Source of the DNA: Bradyrhizobium sp. STM 3843
Lineage (GTDB): Bacteria > Pseudomonadota > Alphaproteobacteria > Rhizobiales > Xanthobacteraceae
Length of the DNA: 64,000 bases
Assembly (NCBI RefSeq): GCF_000239815.1
Contig: NZ_CAFK01000299.1
Location: forward strand, 62,001-126,000
Reading direction: 5' to 3'
In this document: positions 26,797 through 35,590 of the stretch, piece after piece
Numbering within the stretch: position 1 is the stretch's first letter
How the letters are laid out: the number at the start of each line of letters is the position of its first letter
Position numbers and translations under genes: made by a program
Notes under the pieces: generated by a model
The model's input: the letters and a program-made list of their open reading frames with translations, nothing else
What the model was told of the DNA's origin: nothing
Database searches by the model: none

Positions 26797-27671
26797 TGTC
26801 GACCATATCCGAAACCGGCACTGCTGGCGCGCTGCGCTCCGTCCCGGCCCCCAGTCGTGGACATCTTTCACCGGACCTCGGCCGGTGGTTGCTGAACGGC
26901 TTCGTCGGTCTTGTGCTGGCCTTCCTGTTATTGCCGACGCTTATCGTTGTGCCCATGTCGCTGGGGGAAGCCTCCTACATCCAGTTTCCCCCGAAGGGCC
27001 TCACGCTGAAATGGTACCACGCTTATTTCTCGGACCCGGACTGGATGGGCGCGACCTGGTTCAGCCTGAAGACCGCGTTCGCGACCGCAATCGGGGCGAC
27101 GGTGATCGGAACACTGGCCTCCTTCGCTCTGGTGCGAGGCAATCTTCCAGGGGCGCGCGCGCTGCAGGCGCTGACACTTGCTCCGCTCATCGTTCCACAC
27201 ATCGTCCTGGCGGTGGCGCTCTATCTCGTCTTCGCTCCGATCGGCCTGACCGGCAATTTCGCGGGATTTGCGATCGCGAATACGATGCTGTCCGTGCCTT
27301 TTGTGGTGCTGACGATATCCGCGGCCCTGCAGCGCTTCGATCCGGCGCTCGAACTTGCCGCCCTGAGCTGCGGAGCCAGTCGTACGCAGGCCTTCTGGCA
27401 CGTGGTGCTGCCGAACATCGCTCCCGGCGTTGCGGCCGGCGCCGTCTTCGCCTTCCTGGCGTCATTCGACGAGGCCACCGTCGCCTTCTTCATTTCCGGT
27501 GTCGAGGGCAAGACCATCACCCGAAAGCTGTTCGAGGATATCGACTACAACCTAACGCCGGTGATCGCTGCCGCCTCGACAGTCATGGTCGTCGTTTCGC
27601 TCGCCTTGATGGCTGGGGTCGAGTGGCTGCGTTCGCGCAGCGCCGATCGCCCGGTGAATTCGCCGAAGTAG
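26793..27671 (+). CDS. PotC-type ABC transporter permease
   Basis: A 292-residue permease starting at the ATG overlapping the previous stop (26793). After a cytoplasmic N-terminus come six hydrophobic segments with the EAA loop ELAALSCGASRTQAFWHVVLPNIAPG. SYIQFPPKGLTLKWYHAYF is a common periplasmic loop motif of PotC-type permeases. It is the last gene of the three-gene ABC operon and is convergent with the next ATPase, across about 220 bases that hold a small CCGGCG/CGCCGG hairpin. Confidence 0.92.
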   Translation: MMSTISETGTAGALRSVPAPSRGHLSPDLGRWLLNGFVGLVLAFLLLPTLIVVPMSLGEASYIQFPPKGLTLKWYHAYFSDPDWMGATWFSLKTAFATAIGATVIGTLASFALVRGNLPGARALQALTLAPLIVPHIVLAVALYLVFAPIGLTGNFAGFAIANTMLSVPFVVLTISAALQRFDPALELAALSCGASRTQAFWHVVLPNIAPGVAAGAVFAFLASFDEATVAFFISGVEGKTITRKLFEDIDYNLTPVIAAASTVMVVVSLALMAGVEWLRSRSADRPVNSPK

Positions 27672-27893
27672 TCTGCGCCGGAAGGCCGTTGTAGGACCCG
27701 GCTCAGTGTCGAGATATTCGCCCGTCGGGTCGTCTTCGATCAAACTAGTGCTGGTGTCGTCGAACTTCGAGGGCTCCGGCGACAAGTGGCGCCGGCATGG
27801 ATTAGCTTGCGGCAAACGCCGAATTTGGTACCTCGCGAGCGCTCCCCATCCGCGCATGCCGCAAGGAGAGGCGCTTATGATGTCCCTTGTCGT

Positions 27894-29012
27894 TCAACTT
27901 TTCAGCTCGTTCGGATTGGGGACGGCCCACGCTACCTGCCGCGGAACCACAACGGTGACATCGTCACCAATCGCGTAATTGTTGATGGCCGACGCATCGA
28001 CATTGAACTCTCCCGTTTCGGTCTGCACGATGATCGAGCGGGTCGCTCCGCGAAACGTCGTATGCGTCACCCGGCCGAACCATCTCAACCCCTGCTCTGC
28101 GTTGGTCACATTGGCTGACGCAATGCGCGCGTCTTCCGGACGGACCATGACCGTGACGGATTGTCCAGGCTGCACCTCGTTTGCGGCTTCACATGGACCG
28201 CGCCAGCCCCGTCCCACGACCTCGAGCCGCACGCGACGGCCATTGATCCGCGAGCAGCCAGTGACTTGGGCGTCCAGCAGGTTTGGTGTCCCGAAGAACG
28301 CCGCGACGGTGCGGTTTGCGGGAAACCGATAGATCTCCTCCGGTGCACCGATCTGTTGGATACGACCGCGATCCATCACAACGACCCTGTCCGACAGGGA
28401 CATGGCTTCTGACTGATCGTGCGTCACGTAGAGCGTTGTCATGCCGAGCCGCTTTTGAATCGCTCGAAACTCGTCACCCATCTGCAGACGAAGCTTCGTG
28501 TCGAGATTGCTCAAGGGCTCATCGAGCAAGAGAACTTTCGGCTCAAAGACGAGCGCTCGTGCGATTGCGACCCGCTGCTGTTGTCCGCCCGACAATGCCG
28601 GTGCCGGCCTTTGCGCAAATCCTTCCATCTCGACAAGGCGCAAGGTCTTTGCGACAGCCTGCTGTATTTCGGCATTGGGCCGCCGCCGAACACGCAGAGG
28701 ATAGGCGACATTCTCGAAAACGGTCATGTGCGGCCAGATCGCGTAGGACTGAAAGACCATGCCGAGACGTCGCCGTTCCGACGGCACGAAGATGCCGCGT
28801 GCGGCATCACTGACGATGTCATTGCCGATGCTGATGCGACCGCCGCTGTTCTGCTCGAGGCCTGCGACCATGCGGAGCGTCGTCGTCTTGCCGCAGCCGG
28901 ACGGACCCAGCAAGGTCACGAACTCTCCCTCGTTCACCCGGAGATCCACGTTGCTGACAGCAGCGAAATCCCCGAAATTCCGACTGACCTTTTCAAGAAC
29001 GACGTTGGACAT
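27894..29012 (-). CDS. FbpC/PotA-type ABC transporter ATP-binding protein (aromatic operon)
   Basis: A 372-residue ATPase with Walker A GPSGCGKTT (36-44), Q-loop MVFQSYAIWPHMTV, signature ALSGGQQQRVAIARAL, Walker B VLLLDEPLSNLDTKLRLQM and the H-loop YVTHDQSEAMSLSDR, plus a C-terminal TOBE-like domain (SVTVMVRPEDARIA). The start at 29012 (MSNVVLEKVS) is 11 bases after the permease stop. It is the last gene of the MarR-divergent operon and belongs to the iron/carbohydrate/polyamine importer class. Its role here is inferred to be uptake of the substrate of the Rieske oxygenase and amidohydrolases. Confidence 0.92.
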   Translation of the reverse strand: MSNVVLEKVSRNFGDFAAVSNVDLRVNEGEFVTLLGPSGCGKTTTLRMVAGLEQNSGGRISIGNDIVSDAARGIFVPSERRRLGMVFQSYAIWPHMTVFENVAYPLRVRRRPNAEIQQAVAKTLRLVEMEGFAQRPAPALSGGQQQRVAIARALVFEPKVLLLDEPLSNLDTKLRLQMGDEFRAIQKRLGMTTLYVTHDQSEAMSLSDRVVVMDRGRIQQIGAPEEIYRFPANRTVAAFFGTPNLLDAQVTGCSRINGRRVRLEVVGRGWRGPCEAANEVQPGQSVTVMVRPEDARIASANVTNAEQGLRWFGRVTHTTFRGATRSIIVQTETGEFNVDASAINNYAIGDDVTVVVPRQVAWAVPNPNELKS

Positions 29013-29023
29013 GGTGGAACTTC

Positions 29024-30781
29024 CTACCTCACAACGCGCTTCAGCATCTTGAGCTGCAGCCATCGAAACAAGACGACCAGCAGCATCATCAGAAGCCCGA
29101 TGACACTGACCTGCTCCGCATTGCCATTGGCCCAGAGCTTCAAAAGCACGACCGACAGGACCTCCGATCCGACCGAATAAAGCAGCACGGAGGCGCTGAG
29201 CTCACGCATGATTCCAAAGAAGACCAAGACCCACCCGACCGCAAAGGACGGCCAGGCCAACGCGAGCATGATGCGCCACATGGTCTGCAGCCAGCTCGCG
29301 CCGTGCACGCGTGAGCACTCCTCCAGATCGTAGGAAAGCTGCGCGTAGGCGCTCGACATCACGCGTACGGAGAGAGGCGTCCCTAACGAGAGGTAGGCCA
29401 GCAGCAGCGCCCAGATCGTCCCGTAGATCGGAATTGCGTGCGGCAGCAGGGCAAAGCCCCAGAGGAATCCGACGCCAAGTACAATTCCCGGCATCATCCA
29501 CGGCAGCCAGGCCATGGCGTCGATCAGCGCGCGGCCGCGCCATTTGGTGCGAACGGATACGTAGGCCACCGCGCCGCCGAGCACCATCGTCAGCGTGGCC
29601 CCGGTCAAGCCAAGCAGCATCGTGTTGCCAAATCCGCGCCAGAACTCGCTGCTGCCAAACACTTCCCGGTAATGGTCGAGGGTCAGCATCTCCCATTCAT
29701 AGAACCCGAAGAACTTGAAGAAGGATCCGATCAGGAGCTGACCGACGGGCAGCAGGACCGTCGCAACGAAGAACAGGACGCAGAAGCCGAACGTGACCCA
29801 CCGCCACCGCCCCAGCTTGATCACGCCTGGAGAATAACCCTTCCCGCTGACGGCCACAAAGCTGCGGCCGCGCAGCAGGCGCCATTGCAGCAGCACGATC
29901 AGAAACATCAGCGCCATGATGACGAAGCTGGCCGCGGTTGCGTATTGATATTGCGGCGGCGAGCGCTGGTTGATCGAATCGTAGATCTCGGTCGTGATGA
30001 CGTGGATGCCGGCCGGCGTCCCGAAAAACAGCGGCGACTCGAAATTCTCGATGCCGCGAATGAAGCTCAAGATCGCCCCGCTGGTGAGGGCGGGTAGCAT
30101 CAACTGGAGCGTCACCGTACGGAATGTGCGCCACCGCGATGCTCCGCACATCCGTGCCGCCTCCTCGAGGCCCGGATCCATGGCCCGGAACGCGTCGACA
30201 ATCAGAAGAAACAAAAATGGCACTGAATATTGCATCATGTGCCAGACCACGCCTCCATACGAATAGACGTTGATCGGTGAGTCGCTCGATCCCGTGATCC
30301 ATTGATAGAGCTGATTGAGAAGCCCGACCTGAGGATTGCCTAGCATGCCCCAGGCCATGGCAGTTAGGATTGGCGGGATGAAGAACGGTAGCGTGACCAG
30401 AACTTCAAGTGTGCCGCGGAACGGTGTGTCGGTCCTCGCCAGGATCCAGGCCAGGAGCACCGCAAGCACGACCGACGGCACCGTCTTCGCGAGCGAGATG
30501 CCGATGGTGTTTGCGAGCGTGACCAGGCTTTGCCGGGTCAGGACGTCCTGATAGCCGTCCAGATTGAATGTCCCGGCCATGCCCGGTGGCGTCGAATGGA
30601 GACTCCCATAGAGCAGCATCGACAGTGGGTAGACGGACAGAAAGGCGAGCACCAACCCGAGCACGAGCAGGGCCGCCGTCCGGCTCGCCGAATTCGACTG
30701 CAGCCAACGGGGCTGGGAGAGCAGGCTCCCACCTGCTGTCCCGCTTACCTCCCTCACCCGGTCATCCGTCGAGATCGCCAT
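29024..30781 (-). CDS. Fused double-domain ABC permease (FbpB/ThiP type)
   Basis: A 585-residue protein holding two permease domains in one chain, each with an EAA loop: EEAARMCGASRWRTFRTVTLQLMLPA near residue 210 and EECSRVHGASWLQTMWRIMLALAWPS near 490. About twelve transmembrane segments are expected. This fused form is normal for Fbp/Sfu iron and ThiP-type importers. It lies between the binding-protein gene (11 bases upstream) and the ATPase gene (11 bases downstream), so the three are one transporter. Its co-operonic enzymes point to an organic acid rather than iron as ligand. Confidence 0.92.
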   Translation of the reverse strand: MAISTDDRVREVSGTAGGSLLSQPRWLQSNSASRTAALLVLGLVLAFLSVYPLSMLLYGSLHSTPPGMAGTFNLDGYQDVLTRQSLVTLANTIGISLAKTVPSVVLAVLLAWILARTDTPFRGTLEVLVTLPFFIPPILTAMAWGMLGNPQVGLLNQLYQWITGSSDSPINVYSYGGVVWHMMQYSVPFLFLLIVDAFRAMDPGLEEAARMCGASRWRTFRTVTLQLMLPALTSGAILSFIRGIENFESPLFFGTPAGIHVITTEIYDSINQRSPPQYQYATAASFVIMALMFLIVLLQWRLLRGRSFVAVSGKGYSPGVIKLGRWRWVTFGFCVLFFVATVLLPVGQLLIGSFFKFFGFYEWEMLTLDHYREVFGSSEFWRGFGNTMLLGLTGATLTMVLGGAVAYVSVRTKWRGRALIDAMAWLPWMMPGIVLGVGFLWGFALLPHAIPIYGTIWALLLAYLSLGTPLSVRVMSSAYAQLSYDLEECSRVHGASWLQTMWRIMLALAWPSFAVGWVLVFFGIMRELSASVLLYSVGSEVLSVVLLKLWANGNAEQVSVIGLLMMLLVVLFRWLQLKMLKRVVR

Positions 30782-30792
30782 GTGCCGGAACT

Positions 30793-31806
30793 CTATGGAT
30801 AGAGCTTCTTGGCCAAGGCCATCATCGACGGCCGCTCCGACAGCTTCGCCGGACCGATCAATTTGGCATTGGCGAAGGGTTGAGCGTCAGGATTGGCGCG
30901 CTCGGCCACCCCCGCGACGACAGGAGGCATCCAGGCGTTCGCATAGATGAGCTGCGATTCCAGCGACAGAAAATGCTGGATGAACAGGCGCGCGGCGTTC
31001 GGATGCGGCGCGTTCTTGAGGACCGCCAGATCCATTTCCGCATAGGGAGCGCCCTCCTTGGGTATGACGACCTTGACGGGGAGGCCCTTGAGGTCCGAGG
31101 TAAAGGCAAAGATCTGTGGGACGTAGATCGGGTATTCACCTCGCGCGACGCGGCGGGCGTCATTGCGCATGTCCCGGCTGAACACCGGCTTCTGATCGGC
31201 CAGCTTCTCGTTGAAGCCGGCGTCCATCCGATGCTGCAGGATGGCGAACATGGTGTTGCCGCTGCCGAGCGGCCGCATGTCATCGGACAGTATCTTTCCT
31301 TTCCACTTTGGATTGATCAGATCGTCCCAGCTTGTCGGGATGTCCTGATCCTTCACCAGTCGCGTGTTGATCAGGATACCCATCGGCTGAACGTAGGCAG
31401 GGACGCTGTATTCGTCCGCGCGAAATGGCGGACGCAGATTGGCGGCATTCGGAATCTGCGGCAGCTTCTCGATGAAATCGCCGTTCTGACGCTGCTCCTC
31501 GATCATGGTCGTGGTGATAATCTCCAGGTCGCCGAGATAGCGGCCAGCGGATTGCTCCGTCCGGATCCGCTCCGCCAGTTCGCTGGCCCGCAGATCGAGG
31601 CTCTCGACGGGAATTCCATATTTGGCCTCGAAGGATTTCAGAACTGCGGTGAAATAAGGCGCGCCAAGCGCCATGTCGTAGATGACGAGCTTGCCCTCTT
31701 TCTTCGCCGCGTCGACGACGCCCTGCCAGTCGTCTTGCGCACACGCCGGCACAGCAAGGCTCGCGAAACACGCGACAATCGCGACCCGGAGCATGTTCAT
31801 CATCAC
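30793..31806 (-). CDS. Fbp-type ABC transporter substrate-binding protein (aromatic operon, copy 1)
   Basis: A 337-residue periplasmic binding protein with leader MMMNMLRVAIVACFASLAVPACAQ. Its fold is of the extracellular type-1 family: WQGVVDAAKKEGKLVIYDMALGAPYF, then ASELAERIRTEQSAGRYLGDLEI and WKGKILSDDMRPLGSGNTMF. It resembles the protein at 34537-35586 over the full length. Unlike FbpA iron proteins, the usual tyrosine pair and histidine of the ferric site are not evident, so the ligand is more likely an organic acid. It sits directly before the permease gene. Confidence 0.88.
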   Translation of the reverse strand: MMMNMLRVAIVACFASLAVPACAQDDWQGVVDAAKKEGKLVIYDMALGAPYFTAVLKSFEAKYGIPVESLDLRASELAERIRTEQSAGRYLGDLEIITTTMIEEQRQNGDFIEKLPQIPNAANLRPPFRADEYSVPAYVQPMGILINTRLVKDQDIPTSWDDLINPKWKGKILSDDMRPLGSGNTMFAILQHRMDAGFNEKLADQKPVFSRDMRNDARRVARGEYPIYVPQIFAFTSDLKGLPVKVVIPKEGAPYAEMDLAVLKNAPHPNAARLFIQHFLSLESQLIYANAWMPPVVAGVAERANPDAQPFANAKLIGPAKLSERPSMMALAKKLYP

Positions 31807-31845
31807 CTCTCCACCCCTCCCCTATCTTTTTTGCGGCGCTGATCG

Positions 31846-32259
31846 CTAAATCTCGACCACGACATATTGCTGCTCGACCGATACCGAAAAGGTCTCGGCT
31901 CGCAGCGTGTCATCGGTGAGCGCTCCGCCCGGTTCGACCTTCAGATCGTAGCTTCGCACCTTGGTCCGGTCAGGCTCGCAGCGCGACTTGCCGGTCCGCA
32001 GATCGAACTCCCAGCCGTGCCATGGGCAGCGCACGAATTCGCCACGCCGGCTAAACTGATAAGAGCCGGGCTCACTGGCCTCCACGAGACCGACGACGCG
32101 TCCCTTGCACAAAGACGCGCCATTGTGAGGACAGCGATTTCCAACTGCGAAATACTCGCCTGCGATATTGAAGATGCCGATCTCCCGACCCGCCAGGGTC
32201 ACCAAGAGCCGCTGCCCCGGCGGAATCTGGTCGACGGTTGCAACGACGTGCCGCGTCAT
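31846..32259 (-). CDS. Rieske [2Fe-2S] ferredoxin
   Basis: A 137-residue Rieske protein. Both cluster-binding boxes are present: CPHNGASLCKGR (Cys43, His45) and CPWHGWEFD (Cys78, His81). The small soluble form without a membrane anchor is typical of ferredoxin components of two- and three-component ring-hydroxylating oxygenases. Its start overlaps the preceding amidohydrolase stop by four bases. With the Rieske oxygenase encoded at the head of the operon it is probably the electron donor; no reductase gene is in the operon, so that component would come from elsewhere. Confidence 0.87.
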   Translation of the reverse strand: MTRHVVATVDQIPPGQRLLVTLAGREIGIFNIAGEYFAVGNRCPHNGASLCKGRVVGLVEASEPGSYQFSRRGEFVRCPWHGWEFDLRTGKSRCEPDRTKVRSYDLKVEPGGALTDDTLRAETFSVSVEQQYVVVEI

Positions 32260-33362
32260 TGGTCGAATCCATAGAAGGTCCGAGCATTGCCATAGAGCAA
32301 CTGGTGTCGCTGCGCTTCGGTCAGGTTTGCCTTGAACGCGGTGCGCGGATCGTCGAAATCCCAGTGCGGATAGTCGGTCGCAAAGAGCAGCCGATCCCAG
32401 CCGATCCGGTCAAACAGGTCGATCAGGGCGGCAGAGCTCCCCGGCTCCTCCATCGGCTGCGTGGTGAACCACACCTGCTCGCGGACATATTCGGACGGCG
32501 GCCGCTTCACTTGGGGAACTTCGCTGCGCAGCCTGTTCCAGTGCTTGTCCATGCGCGCGGTGAACGACGGGATCCAGCCCAGGCCTCCCTCCATGATGAC
32601 GATACGCAGCGTCGGAAAACGCTCGAACACACCTTCGAACACCAGGCTCGCCAGCACCGCCTGCATGGCCTGTGCGACCATATGATGCTCTTCCATGTAA
32701 TAGGACGACCAGCCGCCGGCGGTAGAGGGATGGCCGCCCGTTCCTCCGACGTGGATCGTGATCGGCAGGTTGTTGCGAACGGCGGCTTCGAAGATTGGCC
32801 AGTATCGACGGCGCCCGAGTGGCTCGTCGGTCCGCGGCAAGAGCAGGATTTGCGTGAAGTTGGGATCACCGCCGCGCGCATCGATTTCGGCAACGGCACC
32901 TTCCGTGTCTTCCTGCGCAACCAAGACCGATGCACGCAGGCGCGGCTCCTGCCGGATCCAGCGCTCGACCTGCCACGTGTTCATCGCGCGCGTCAGCGCC
33001 ACGCCGAGGTCCAGATTGCGCTGACTACCGGGATTCCAGCGCAACGGAATCAGCATCCCGATCTCGACTCCGTTGGGATCGAGATGCTGCTTCCGCAACA
33101 AGTCGAGGCTTGATCCCGGAGGCCCGCCCTCCTCCGGATAGGCATCGACGCGGGCGGCATCCGGCGACATCCGCGGATGCGACAGTGCCTCGGAAAAGGC
33201 GTGGCGAAGATGGCTGCCGTAGACTGCCAGATGGTCGATCCAGCGCTTCTCCAGATAAGGATGGATCTCCTTCCACGAGGTCATCGCCGGATGAATGTCG
33301 CAATCGATGACCTGGAGCCTGTATTTAGCTGATTGGCTCCGTTCCACGTCCATCATGGTCAT
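32256..33362 (-). CDS. Amidohydrolase 2 family protein (ACMSD-like), copy B
   Basis: A 368-residue TIM-barrel metalloenzyme. The first strand carries the metal motif VIDCDIHPAM (D22-x-H24), and the last strand gives LFATDYPHWDFDDP with the active-site aspartate. These motifs match amidohydrolase-2 proteins such as ACMSD and gamma-resorcylate or 5-carboxyvanillate decarboxylases, which remove CO2 from aromatic acids or cleave C-C bonds. Its start overlaps the stop of the sister amidohydrolase gene by four bases and its end overlaps the ferredoxin gene by four bases. The two copies are paralogous, so they may form a heteromer or act successively. Confidence 0.88.
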   Translation of the reverse strand: MTMMDVERSQSAKYRLQVIDCDIHPAMTSWKEIHPYLEKRWIDHLAVYGSHLRHAFSEALSHPRMSPDAARVDAYPEEGGPPGSSLDLLRKQHLDPNGVEIGMLIPLRWNPGSQRNLDLGVALTRAMNTWQVERWIRQEPRLRASVLVAQEDTEGAVAEIDARGGDPNFTQILLLPRTDEPLGRRRYWPIFEAAVRNNLPITIHVGGTGGHPSTAGGWSSYYMEEHHMVAQAMQAVLASLVFEGVFERFPTLRIVIMEGGLGWIPSFTARMDKHWNRLRSEVPQVKRPPSEYVREQVWFTTQPMEEPGSSAALIDLFDRIGWDRLLFATDYPHWDFDDPRTAFKANLTEAQRHQLLYGNARTFYGFDQ

Positions 33363-34483
33363 AGCGCAATCTCCATGGTCTGATTGGCCTTTGCTAAACG
33401 TGGATAGGTGGCAAGCGCGTTTTCGCTCAGGATCTTGCGGAACAGGTCAGCCGGCAGATCCTGCGGAAGTGCCGAATCGCCATCAAACTGCCAATGCGGA
33501 TAGTCGGTCGAGAATAGGAACAGGCTGTCGGACTTCACGTGATCGACAAGGCGGGCAATCGCCTCGCGTTCGTCGGCAGCATCGATCGGCTGGACCGTGA
33601 AGCGGACGTGATCGCGAACGATTTCGGACGGCGCGCGCGTCACCCATGGCACCTCCGCGCGCACGCCCTTCCAGGTCTTGTCCGCGCGCCAGATGAACCC
33701 GCTGAGCCAGGTCAGGCCCGACTCGATGGCGACCACTTTCAGATCAGGAAACTTCGCGAACACACCTTCGGCAATCATACTTTGCAGCTGGTTTTCGAAG
33801 GCGGCCGACTGCGCGATGTAGTCCTCGACAAAATGCGACGGCCATCCCACCGGGGTCGGCGCATAACGATAGGCGCTGCCGGCGTGGACGCCGATCGGAA
33901 GCCCCAGCCGTTCCGCCAACCGGTAGATCGGCCAATGCTGACGGCGACCGAGCGTGAGTTCGCCCGACACCAACATCATGATCTGAACGAAGCGGAAATC
34001 GTCGGCCCGGCGCTCGACCTCCGCAACCGCAAGCTCGGTATTATGCGCGGGAATGACGATCGAGGCGCGAAGCCGCGGATCACGGTTGAGCCACTCATCT
34101 CTGATCCAGTCGTTGGTCGCCCGGCAGAATGCCGCCGCCATGTCCTCGCTGTGAAAAACCTGGGCGCCGTACAGGCAGTTGAGAATGCCGTATCGTGCCT
34201 GATAACGATCGAGGACATGATCCTGCATGGCCCTGAGGGACGAACCCGGCTTGTTTGCTTCGCCGAGTGTCCAATCGGGACGACAGGACAGAGGTGCATT
34301 CTGCGGATAGCTGGTGAGGCTGAGGTTCAGGCGGTCGAGCGCGCGGACAGTAATCATCTCGCGCCAGTAGTCGTCGAGATAGGGCAAGAGAACGTTCATC
34401 CCGGGAACGGCGGGATGCAGATCGCAATCGATGGCACCGGCATATCGGCTGACGCGATCAGCGCTGGCTGCATTTCCTGTCAT
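33359..34483 (-). CDS. Amidohydrolase 2 family protein (ACMSD-like), copy A
   Basis: A 374-residue homolog of the downstream amidohydrolase: AIDCDLHPAVPGMNVLLPYLDDYW at the N-terminus and LFLFSTDYPHWQFDGDSALP at the C-terminal active-site strand. GLPIGVHAGS supplies a likely metal His. The ATG at 34483 has AGAGGTGG eight bases upstream and is preferred over the GTG at 34516. It lies 53 bases after the second binding protein gene. The similarity of the two copies suggests duplication. They could share a substrate or act at two steps on the product of the Rieske oxygenase. Confidence 0.88.
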   Translation of the reverse strand: MTGNAASADRVSRYAGAIDCDLHPAVPGMNVLLPYLDDYWREMITVRALDRLNLSLTSYPQNAPLSCRPDWTLGEANKPGSSLRAMQDHVLDRYQARYGILNCLYGAQVFHSEDMAAAFCRATNDWIRDEWLNRDPRLRASIVIPAHNTELAVAEVERRADDFRFVQIMMLVSGELTLGRRQHWPIYRLAERLGLPIGVHAGSAYRYAPTPVGWPSHFVEDYIAQSAAFENQLQSMIAEGVFAKFPDLKVVAIESGLTWLSGFIWRADKTWKGVRAEVPWVTRAPSEIVRDHVRFTVQPIDAADEREAIARLVDHVKSDSLFLFSTDYPHWQFDGDSALPQDLPADLFRKILSENALATYPRLAKANQTMEIAL

Positions 34484-34536
34484 GGCTGTCCACCTCTTTG
34501 ATCTTCCAGCGTCCACCGAGCGAGTCGGTCCAGCCG

Positions 34537-35586
34537 TTACGGGAAGATCTCCCGTGCAAGCGCCAACATCTTGTCCATCTTTGTCGCGTCGGTGGTGCCG
34601 AGCAGCTTGCTCTTCTCGAGTTCGGTCATCGCAGGATTGACGTCGGATAACGTGTCCGTCGTGACCGGAAGCAGACCGAGATTGGCGAAGCCCTGCTGCA
34701 TCTTCTGGCCGAGATAATATTCCATCAGCAGCCGGGCGGCATTTGGATGGGGTGCGTTCCTGAGCAGCGCCAGATCGTAGCCGATATAGGGCATGCCCTC
34801 TTTTGGCGCGAGGAGCTTGACCGGCAATCCCTTGAGCTCCGGCATCGAGGTCAGGCTGTCCGGCACATAGATCGGGAGTTCACCGCGAGCGATCCGACGC
34901 TCATTGGCCGGAATTTCGCGACTGAACTTGATGTCCTGCTTTGCGAGCTTCTCGAGAAATTCACGACCGAAATGCTCGTGAAGAACATAGAACAGCACCC
35001 CGCCGCCGCCGAGGGCGCGGAAATCGTCACTGAGGATTTTGCCTTTCCAGCGCGGATCGGCGAGATCGAGCCAGCTCTTGGGCTCGTCGTCGGCCTTTAC
35101 GAGCCTGGTGTTGACAAGGATTCCATAGATAATCGCGAACACCGGCAGGCGGATCTCGTCGTTCTTGAACTCCGGCTTCAGATGACCGAGGCTTGGAAGC
35201 GAGCCATACGGATCGAACACGTGGTCCTGCGCGATCTGCAACGTGGTCGTCGTCCGCCCGTTTTCCGATACGTCGGCGACAAATCGGCCGGCTGCCTGCT
35301 CAATACGAATCCGCTCGCGCACCTCGCTGGCGCGCGCTTCGAGGATGTCTACGGTGATGCCGTAGTTCGCCTCGAAATCCTTCTTCAGCTGCTGATGCGC
35401 AGCAAGGCCAACAAAGGCGCTGTACAGCACCACGTGACCTTCCTTCTTCGCAGCATCAACCAGCTTGCCCCACTCATCCTCCGCGCGTGCCGATTGCGGC
35501 AATGAGAGCATGGCGGACCCGGCGGCGATGCCGAGCAGAGCCGCGCGCCGGGTGATCAAGGGGTACGCCCGATCGCCCAATGACAT
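34537..35586 (-). CDS. Fbp-type ABC transporter substrate-binding protein (aromatic operon, copy 2)
   Basis: A 349-residue periplasmic binding protein with a likely twin-arginine leader (ITRRAALLGIAAGSAMLSLPQSARA). The mature part WGKLVDAAKKEGHVVLYSAFVG, ASEVRERIRIEQAAGRFVADV and WKGKILSDDFRALGGGG is homologous throughout to the protein at 30793-31806, here with an Arg-Arg leader. It lies four bases after the oxygenase stop. Two receptors for one permease suggests two related ligands. Confidence 0.88.
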   Translation of the reverse strand: MSLGDRAYPLITRRAALLGIAAGSAMLSLPQSARAEDEWGKLVDAAKKEGHVVLYSAFVGLAAHQQLKKDFEANYGITVDILEARASEVRERIRIEQAAGRFVADVSENGRTTTTLQIAQDHVFDPYGSLPSLGHLKPEFKNDEIRLPVFAIIYGILVNTRLVKADDEPKSWLDLADPRWKGKILSDDFRALGGGGVLFYVLHEHFGREFLEKLAKQDIKFSREIPANERRIARGELPIYVPDSLTSMPELKGLPVKLLAPKEGMPYIGYDLALLRNAPHPNAARLLMEYYLGQKMQQGFANLGLLPVTTDTLSDVNPAMTELEKSKLLGTTDATKMDKMLALAREIFP

Positions 35587-35590
35587 CGTC

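Noticed and set aside
30793..35586. Classification as an iron(III) transporter
   Set aside because: Binding proteins and permease are of the iron-type family, but enzymes in the same operon and lack of an evident ferric site argue for an organic ligand.
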